Source: Boesenbergia rotunda
Taxonomy: Eukaryota > Streptophyta > Magnoliopsida > Zingiberales > Zingiberaceae
Direction of reading: 5' to 3'
DNA length: 64,000 nt
Assembly: GCA_024364735.1 (NCBI GenBank)
Contig: JAGFNQ010002588.1
Span: 20,832 to 84,831, forward strand
Within the stretch, counting starts at the first letter, position 1; the number at the start of each line of letters is the position of its first letter. The notes below the pieces were generated by a model. The model was not told the origin of the DNA. It worked only from the letters and a program-made list of their open reading frames with translations, and did not search any database. Shown in pieces: positions 57,981 through 64,000 of this stretch. A program made the position numbers and the translations under genes.

Positions 57981-58183
57981 ACCCCCTTTGGGTTCTGAAG
58001 AGGGGATTGCTGTCATTTTACAACCTCAACTCCACTTTGTGCTCTCGTTTTTGGTCCAACCCACCACTTGTGTCTTATTAGTACTCGAGCCCGACCCCGA
58101 CCCCCACGCTATAGTAGACCGGGTCATCTTGGTTAGACCGAGTCAGCCGAGTGAGAATCCATCTTTACTTGTCGACAGGATCA

Positions 58184-58188
58184 ACGAA
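58184..58188. repeat. Target-site duplication of solo LTR, right (ACGAA)
   Basis: ACGAA directly after the CA end of the LTR. Confidence 0.8.
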
Positions 58189-60221
58189 TTTGCAATTAGA
58201 ATCAATAATTTTGAAGAGTATTAAATTAAATCTAATTTAATTAATGATCTCTAAATTAATTTTTAAATTTTTAAAAATATTTTTAACCTTTTAATAATAA
58301 TTTAACAACCATTTTAAAATTGTTCTAAAATTATATTTCATCCCAAGTTAATTCTTAGCCAATATAAAGTTAATTGAGCAAAATACCTTAAATTTATATC
58401 GGACGAACTAACCATTACTTTTGTAATTCCTCTCTCAATTTAATTAGATAAATTGCATCCTAATTAAATTACTCATAAATCAAACTAATTAATTAATTAA
58501 AACATAAGATAGGCTTTTAGACATATCTAAATGATCAAAACCATTTAGGAAGCCAAATGGCACTAAAAACATTAGGCAGTTAAATTTGTGAGAAATAATC
58601 CATACAAACTTTCCAGTTAAAGAACAAGATCAAATTAGGCAGTCAAATTGCACTAAAAACATTAACTTAATTGAATTGATCAAAATAAGCCGTCAAATTG
58701 CACTAAAAACATTATAGGTTGGATATTGATGTCAACTAAAAATATAAATAAATAATAAAAAACAACCCCCCAATTTCTAGTCATTGTTCCATGTGTTGAA
58801 ATATTCAAGAAAGTTATTCCATAAAAAATTTAAGCTAAAAAAGCACCTCGCAGGCTTTACTTATCTGGCCTAACAACACCTATTGCAATTCATCTCAATT
58901 CATCATCTAAATGTAAATACCTAAAGATAATTCAGAATTCAACAGATATCTGAGGGATATGGTTGAGTTTGCTATTGCAGAACAGATATTATTATAATGG
59001 ATAAAAATTTAAATTTCGATAAAATTAAAAAATATATATTCTTTCATAATAATTAATTATAATTTTCTGATTTACTACTGTGAAACGTCAATTTGAGAAT
59101 TCAACGGTCATAGTACGTGTTCAATCATGACAATTCAATGAAGACGGAAAAGTCAGTATCTTATCAGATTCAATTATGTGGCTAAAAAAATAAACTGTAA
59201 TACGCCAAAGAACTTGGGGACCCACTATGCATCCAATCTGCGAATTCAATGATTAAAATTTAATCGTCAGATCGTGAAGGATTACATAAAATTTTAATAT
59301 CTAGAAAAAAATGAAACTATTGAAAGTAAATTTTACAATACCAAAGTTATTTTCTAAAAAATCTATCATTTTCCTTTGACTAACTAAAACTTATTATTGG
59401 CTGCAAAGTTACCATGTGCCAAATGACAACATACAACCCAAGAAATATTAGACACCTCGAGAAAAGAAAGTATGGAACACATTTATAGTTTATTTATGAG
59501 ATGACAAAAATAATGTAGAAATACCTTATGATGATGTGGCATTGATCAGCAAGTAAAATTGAGAAGAGTTTCTTATTGCCTGGCCAACATTAAACGAGTC
59601 TCTCAGTGCCTACTGCTAATGGTTAGAAACCGAGAGTACAGCATAAAATACATACGGTAGATCAGTGATATGAACCTAAAAGCAAATAATTAAAATAAAA
59701 TACATTTATAAATAGGAAAGATTGACAGCAATTTACATATTAATATTGTATACAAGAGGATGAAAAAACTATAAACACATCAAGACAGAATGTTAATTGG
59801 GTTAGCGATGATCACCAGTGCCATTATTGTCAATAATATGATCAGTTGAAACAAAAACTGACAATAATTTTAAGACTAGATTCTAAATTCTAAAGCAGGT
59901 TAAACCCAGATAAATTGCTCCGAATACAAATGTTAAATCAACAAATGATGCAGGCAACAACACTTTTCTATTGCACTCGCACATTCTTAAATGAGGACGA
60001 TGGCAACAGATGCTATCTTAGAAAGAATAAATAGGTTGGAGGAGCTAGATGCAGAAAAGGAAATCTCAGAGACAACAGAAAGGATTCACTTTCTTGAGTC
60101 TTTAGCAAGTCCAGGATCTTATTAAAATAGCGAAAGATATGTTAGGGCAGGGAATATACCTCTGATATGATGTCAAATTTTGAGCTTTTCTGTCAAGCTG
60201 AATGTTTTCTAAAACATTTGC
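58189..60221. other. AT-rich intergenic DNA
   Basis: No gene recognised, apart from one small ORF at 59991. A phrase gtcaaattgcactaaaaaca occurs at about 58641 and 58691, and in a variant near 58552, so a short sequence was duplicated locally. Confidence 0.5.
59991..60125 (+). CDS. Small ORF, 44 aa, possible gene fragment
   Basis: Starts MRTMATDAILERINRLEELD and ends SLASPGSY with a stop at 60123-60125. It is strongly heptad-like (I, L, L, I, L spacing) and charged, so it could form a short coiled coil. Base composition is higher in G and C than its surroundings. It may be an exon or fragment of a lost gene. No family recognised, and no promoter seen. Confidence 0.25.
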   Translation: MRTMATDAILERINRLEELDAEKEISETTERIHFLESLASPGSY

Positions 60222-61215
60222 TGATCCTGTCGCGAAGTGGGGTGGCGATCCTGAGGGTCGGACGGTCTTCCGGGTAGCACGAGCGAGTGAAGTGGCACCG
60301 AGCTGGCCGTGCTCCAGCGTGGCTCTGCAAAACAGCGACCGTCAGTAAACCCGCTGGGGATTTTCCCGGTCAGGCACTCCGACGGTCAAGTCAGTACCCG
60401 CAGGCAGAATAATGGAGCTGAATTGAAATGAGGGAATGGACGAGAGAGCTCGCGCGCACATGTCGACGTACCTGCGGTAGGAGGAGTGCCAAGTTTATAT
60501 AGCCGAGGGGGCTGACAATCCTTGGTCGTATTGACGGAACAAGGGTGTGATGCTTGTCAGCTTGTAGAGAGCACTTAGGAATGGCGCGGCGCGGCGTGCT
60601 CGAGCAGTACGAAAGTACTGGATGTGCAGTATGAAAGTACCAACTGGAGGGGCGGACTGACCGCAAGAAATGTCTGGGATAAGTAAGGTGTGCGGAACCC
60701 CGTTAGCAGGGTCGTACCCTGGATATGATGATATAGGGGGTGTAGGGGTGAGATAGCCCGTACCCCGAGAGCCGACTGGTGGGTCCATGTGCCGGGGACC
60801 GAGTCGAGTAATAGCCAGTGAGCGTGGGCAGCCACGCGTCGACTGGTAGAATGGAGGCGCAGGGTACGCCCTGAGTCGGGGGTTTGCCGAGTGATGTCTG
60901 TCTGATTCTGTTAAGTATCCCGTCCTTGTGATGATATTGGAGCGTGGATCGCCACGCGTCCGACTGTGGCGCACGACCTAGCTCTAGGTGGGGAATGGCC
61001 AGAGAGCGTGGGCAACCACGCGTCCGCCTGGTAGAATGGCTGGTGGTCGGACCGACCGACTTCATTGGTGGCCCGCTAGGCACTGCCCCCGGGGGCTCCT
61101 AGGCTCGGGAACCCACCCGAGGATGCCTTTGCCCACCTGTCTCCTAAACCTTCCTGGCGCCAGGCTGGCTGGCGGGCCCGGCAGATGAACCTACCTGTAG
61201 GCAAGGTCGGGATCA
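60222..61215 (-). repeat. 3' LTR of Tat element E
   Basis: 994 bp, TGATCCTGTCGCGAAG to TCGGGATCA. The first 150 bases and the phrase ggcactccgacggtcaagtc match the LTR of element D. A phrase with cgtgggca(g/a)ccacgcgtc occurs three times (about 60825, 60945 and 61008). Confidence 0.85.
60494..60501 (-). promoter_or_regulatory. LTR TATA box, element E
   Basis: TATATAAA on the minus strand, at a position equivalent to 31992-31999 in element D. Confidence 0.6.
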
Positions 61216-61231
61216 TAAGCGTCCCCCTCGA
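61216..61231 (-). other. Probable polypurine tract of element E
   Basis: The minus strand reads CGAGGGGGACGCTTA directly before the LTR. Confidence 0.55.
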
Positions 61232-61368
61232 GTCTAGTTGAAGGAGACAGTGAGTCCGACTGACTGGACTATCGCCTGTTGACGTAGGCCTGGCGCGTCG
61301 GGCCCTCCTGGCCCCTTCTCAGGGCCTCTCAACGAATTCGTCAGTGCCCAGGGATCCCGGTCGGCCGG

Positions 61369-61655
61369 TGATGTCACATCATTTGTCTTTTCTCCTTCTG
61401 CTGCTCGATATCTCTGGGCAGGTCGATATCTCGTACATTAATGCTCTCGGTTGCTGATTGCTCCACGTGTCCTTTCCCCATTCCTTTCCAGAGTAGCATG
61501 GTGCTCACCGTTCGTCCGGTGAATGACAAGGTTGGGCGCGGGGCGCTTCGTTTCCTGGGCCCCTCTGGGCCTGATCGGACGGCTATTATTGGTCGCCGCC
61601 TCTGCAATGGCCAGCCATCGGGCGGTTCTGATGGCCTATGTGGTTGCATAAATAG
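61369..61655 (+). promoter_or_regulatory. Promoter-like region of the antisense ORF in element E
   Basis: The plus strand has a perfect palindrome TGATGTCACATCA at 61369-61381, a G-box CCACGTGT at 61463-61470 and a TATA-like CATAAATAG at 61647-61655, all upstream of the ATG at 61805. G-box and ACGT-type sites bind plant bZIP/bHLH factors. Function is inferred from the motifs only. Confidence 0.5.
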
Positions 61656-61804
61656 CTTTTTACCTTTACCACCGACTTTTTACCCTTTTACCCCGGTGTA
61701 CTGCGCTCCTATCGCCGGCTAGGGTTGCGGCGGAACCTCCGGTCCCGGCTTTTTTCTCCGACGACCCCTTTATTGGTTGGGTTTTCTTCCTTCTTCTGTT
61801 TCTC

Positions 61805-62492
61805 ATGGCTTCCTCGTCGCGCGACCTGCACCCCTGGTATGTCACTGCGAGGTCAGTCCTCGAACAATGCGACCTTGACGCGATTATAGCAGAGTTTCAC
61901 ATTCCTTCCGATCATCTCGTTATGTTGCCTGCTGCCTCTGATCAACCTGCCAGGCCTCCCGCACACTACATTACCATCTCCCGAGATCAACTGCAGGCGG
62001 AGCTGCGTTTTCCGATCCACCCCCTTCATTGCCTCGGTTTGCCGCTACCTTTGCCTCAATATGTCCCAGCTAACCCCCAATTCCATCCGCCTTCTCTGCG
62101 GGGCGGCTATTATCTTCCAGTTATACTAGCTCCCCCTTCGGGCCGACCTCTTTCACTACTTCTTTTATCTGAAAAGGCAAGAATTGTGCGAGTTTTTCTT
62201 CCAAGCCCGTCCCGGAACTTCTTTCCTTTCTCAGCTTCCCTCTTCCAGCAAGGGTTGGAAGGAGAGGTTTTTCTTCATCTGTCCTGCTGTGCTCCCCACC
62301 TGGCCAGTCGGGTTTCAGCGAGATTCTCCCCCGACACCTCATCACATACAGATTCTAGTAAGTTCCCGCTCTTCACGCCTGCCTTCTCTATGCTTGGCGG
62401 TCGGCACATCCTCGTCGCGCCGCTGTTGGATGAGAACATCTTGTCCGCGTTCGGACTTAGCCCTGCGCCGTTTCGTCGGCCTGCCTCTCTTG
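61805..62492 (+). pseudogene. Antisense ORF of Tat element E, exon 1 (PF04195-like)
   Basis: Starts MASSSRDLHPWYVTARSVLE and runs open to a splice donor at 62493 (ttg|gtaagc). The segment DLDAIIAEFHIPSDHLVMLP, followed by the Pro-rich part, resembles the N-terminal region of plant putative gypsy-type transposon proteins (PF04195), whose function is unknown. An acceptor tcctgcag at 62547-62554 joins it to exon 2. This part alone is undamaged, but exon 2 carries a frameshift and a stop. Confidence 0.7.
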
Positions 62493-62554
62493 GTAAGCAT
62501 TCTTTTCTTCTTTCCTATTCCTTTACTGCCACTTGACCATTGCTTGTCCTGCAG

Positions 62555-64000
62555 CCGAGATGATGAATCCAGCTACCCCTGAAGGGGCTATGGACTCGGG
62601 GTTGAGGAGATGGAGGCGCGTATCCAAAAGCTGTTGGAAGAGCGGGAGGTGCCCGCCGCGAGACAACGGGTTGAGCGGCTTGCGGAACCTGAGGCGACTC
62701 TCTCTTGTTCCCGATCACCTGCCTCCATGCCTGAAGAGGAGGAAACCCCCCAGTCTGGCTCAGAGGATACCCGGCCTCTGAGTCGTCTGCTGCGATGCCC
62801 GCGGGGTGATGAGTCTGTGCCCGACTCGGCCGACCCCCTGGAAGCTTCTTCCAGTCGGCCCAGCAAGAGGCAAAAGGGCAAGGCGCCGATGGCTGACCCC
62901 CTAGCCCTGCCACCTCCCTCTCCTCCAGTGCTACCGGTGGAGCTAGCTATTATCCCTCCGGGGGAAGTGTCCCCGCCCCGGCCGACAGGGCCTATAGGCG
63001 AAGACTTGCTTTATATGTTACCACCCTCGTTGTCCGACTGGCTCCTGAGCATGACGGTACCGAGCGGCACGGCCTCCATACGATCACAAGATGTTCGGTT
63101 GTATGGTACAGTGGCAGACAACTTTGTGGCCGGCTTGCGAGCTGGTGGCTCGGTCGGTCCCAGCGCCTGGGCAGATGACTTCATGGCCACGGCTACACAG
63201 GTATGTGTTTGTCGGTTGCTGCGTATCTTACCCTTCCTCCAACCAACGTGTCCTCGAATCTCTTTGCAGTCTTGGGCGCAAGGTTATAGCATGTGTGTAT
63301 CCATGCTGAACCATGCCAAGGCCCGGTATCATGCCGAGCGGCGTGCGGAAGACCTTGAAGCCCAGCTCCGGCATACCTAGTTGGTTTCTGATGACGATTC
63401 GCTGAACAGCTTGAGGGCGGAAGTTATCGGCCTCCAAGACTTACTGTATCAAACTCAAGAGGAGTTGGAGATTGGCAAAGCCCAGATTATTTCGGCTGAC
63501 GCTGAGGTGGTTCAGGCACAAGCCCGGGTGGTCCAGGCTGAGGAAGCGCGGCTCCGCGATCGCAAACGCAAGGAGGGGCTGCTAGCGGACCTTTTAAGAA
63601 CCAGGGCCGATCTCCGTTGGGCCAGCGAGGCTATTCAGCCGTTACGAGCACAACTAGTGGCCAGGGAGCGGGAGGTTGGCTCACTGCAGGACCAACTGCG
63701 GGATTTGCGCGGCCGCCAGGCGTCCTGGGATGCGGCTCGGGCGGAGTTGGAAGGGTTGTGTAAGCGACAAGCGTCCTGGGACGCGGTTCAGGTCGAGCTG
63801 GCGGAGCTTCGCTCCTACAAGGAGGCGGAAGTTGACCGATTGGAGGCTTATAGGCTTGAGTGCATCAACGCCAAGGCCCATACTGACGAGATCTCCCGGC
63901 GATTTCTGGCTGTAATGATGCACCAAGGGGTCAGCGTCATCTGGCAACTCAAACTGGGCAGGTACCTGCCTCCCGATATGCCTCCCACTGCTGTTTGGCT
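62555..64000 (+). pseudogene. Antisense ORF of Tat element E, later exons with coiled coil (runs off window)
   Basis: After the acceptor the frame reads AEMMNPATPEGAMDSGL, then a one-base loss near 62600 shifts it to EARIQKLLEEREVPAARQRV and a Pro/Ser-rich linker with SSRPSKRQKGKAPMADP (a likely basic nuclear signal). A probable intron (63199-63269; gtatgt...tttgcag) precedes SWAQGYSMCVSMLNHAKARY. A TAG at 63378-63380 (Gln expected) interrupts a long coiled coil rich in heptads (EVIGLQDLLYQTQEELEIGK, then repeated RQASWDA segments) that stays open to the window end. Role unknown. Confidence 0.68.

Larger units (their letters stand above)
56966..58183 (+). repeat. Solo LTR of a Ty3/gypsy element (Tat-like)
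   Basis: A 1,218-bp segment starts TGATCC, ends GGATCA and is flanked by the 5-bp direct repeat ACGAA. A plus-strand TATA box lies at 57974-57980, so the LTR reads on the plus strand. There is no gag or pol. This is what remains after recombination between the two LTRs of an element. The terminal bases match those of elements D and E, which suggests the Tat lineage. It contains a GC-rich minisatellite. Confidence 0.83.
60222..64000 (-). mobile_element. Tat-lineage Ty3/gypsy element E, 3' part with antisense ORF
   Basis: The LTR at 60222-61215 has TG...CA ends and a minus-strand TATA box. Next to it, a minus-strand purine tract marks it as the 3' LTR of a minus-strand element that continues beyond the window. 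The 2.8 kb inside it carries a plus-strand ORF of the putative gypsy-type transposon family (PF04195-like). An antisense extra ORF between pol and the 3' LTR is known from Tat elements such as Grande and RIRE2. The flank before the LTR is tttgc. Confidence 0.8.

Noticed and set aside
60494..61215. Minus-strand ORFs across the LTR of element E
   Set aside because: GC-rich LTR sequence keeps several frames open; none resembles a protein family.

Overview
This is nuclear DNA of a flowering plant. It holds one intron-containing cellular gene embedded in transposable-element debris of typical plant lineages: Athila and Tat Ty3/gypsy, Ty1/copia, hAT and Mutator-like elements, and MITE-like foldbacks. 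I cannot name the species. There is no bacterial or organellar gene organisation, and I saw no tRNA, rRNA or CRISPR.

Layout. 1-10043: Athila-type element A on the minus strand, with its 3' LTR cut by the window start. 10044-10916: remnant of a Ty1/copia RNase H (plus), into which A and the next element inserted. 10917-18558: Athila element B (minus), with 3' LTR, integrase, RT and protease, broken inside the protease. 18559-30322: Athila element C (minus), with both LTRs, PBS and PPT; its two flanks belong to two unrelated elements and it has no target-site duplication. 30323-32259: gag and 5' LTR of a Tat-type element D (minus). 32260-34775: decayed hAT transposase (plus). 35128-35585: MITE-like element with an 8-bp direct repeat. 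36006-38630: Sec14/CRAL-TRIO gene, minus strand, six exons, apparently intact. 38876-39551: three-copy tandem repeat. 39691-53683: a 14-kb Mutator-like element with about 500-bp terminal inverted repeats and a perfect 10-bp target duplication. 53731-54186: foldback element. 56966-58183: solo LTR with a 5-bp duplication and an internal GC-rich minisatellite. 60222-64000: 3' part of a second Tat element E (minus), carrying an antisense ORF on the plus strand with its own promoter-like region.

How the parts work together. The gypsy elements would be transcribed from the LTR at their high-coordinate end, make Gag-Pol, and be primed by tRNA (tRNA-Asp for the Athila copies). All coding regions carry stops or frameshifts, so none is autonomous now. 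The Mutator-like element carries two converging genes, a MURA-like transposase (minus) and a ULP1-like SUMO-protease gene (plus). Between them lies a 5-kb inverted array of a 228-bp satellite: 7 units in one orientation and 14 in the other, enclosed by inverted arms of about 135 bp. This satellite palindrome inside a ULP1-carrying MULE is the most unusual structure in the window. Other points of interest are clusters of a short palindrome placed both in the LTRs and in the 3' noncoding region of every Athila copy, and a catalytic Glu-to-Lys change in the integrase shared by copies B and C.
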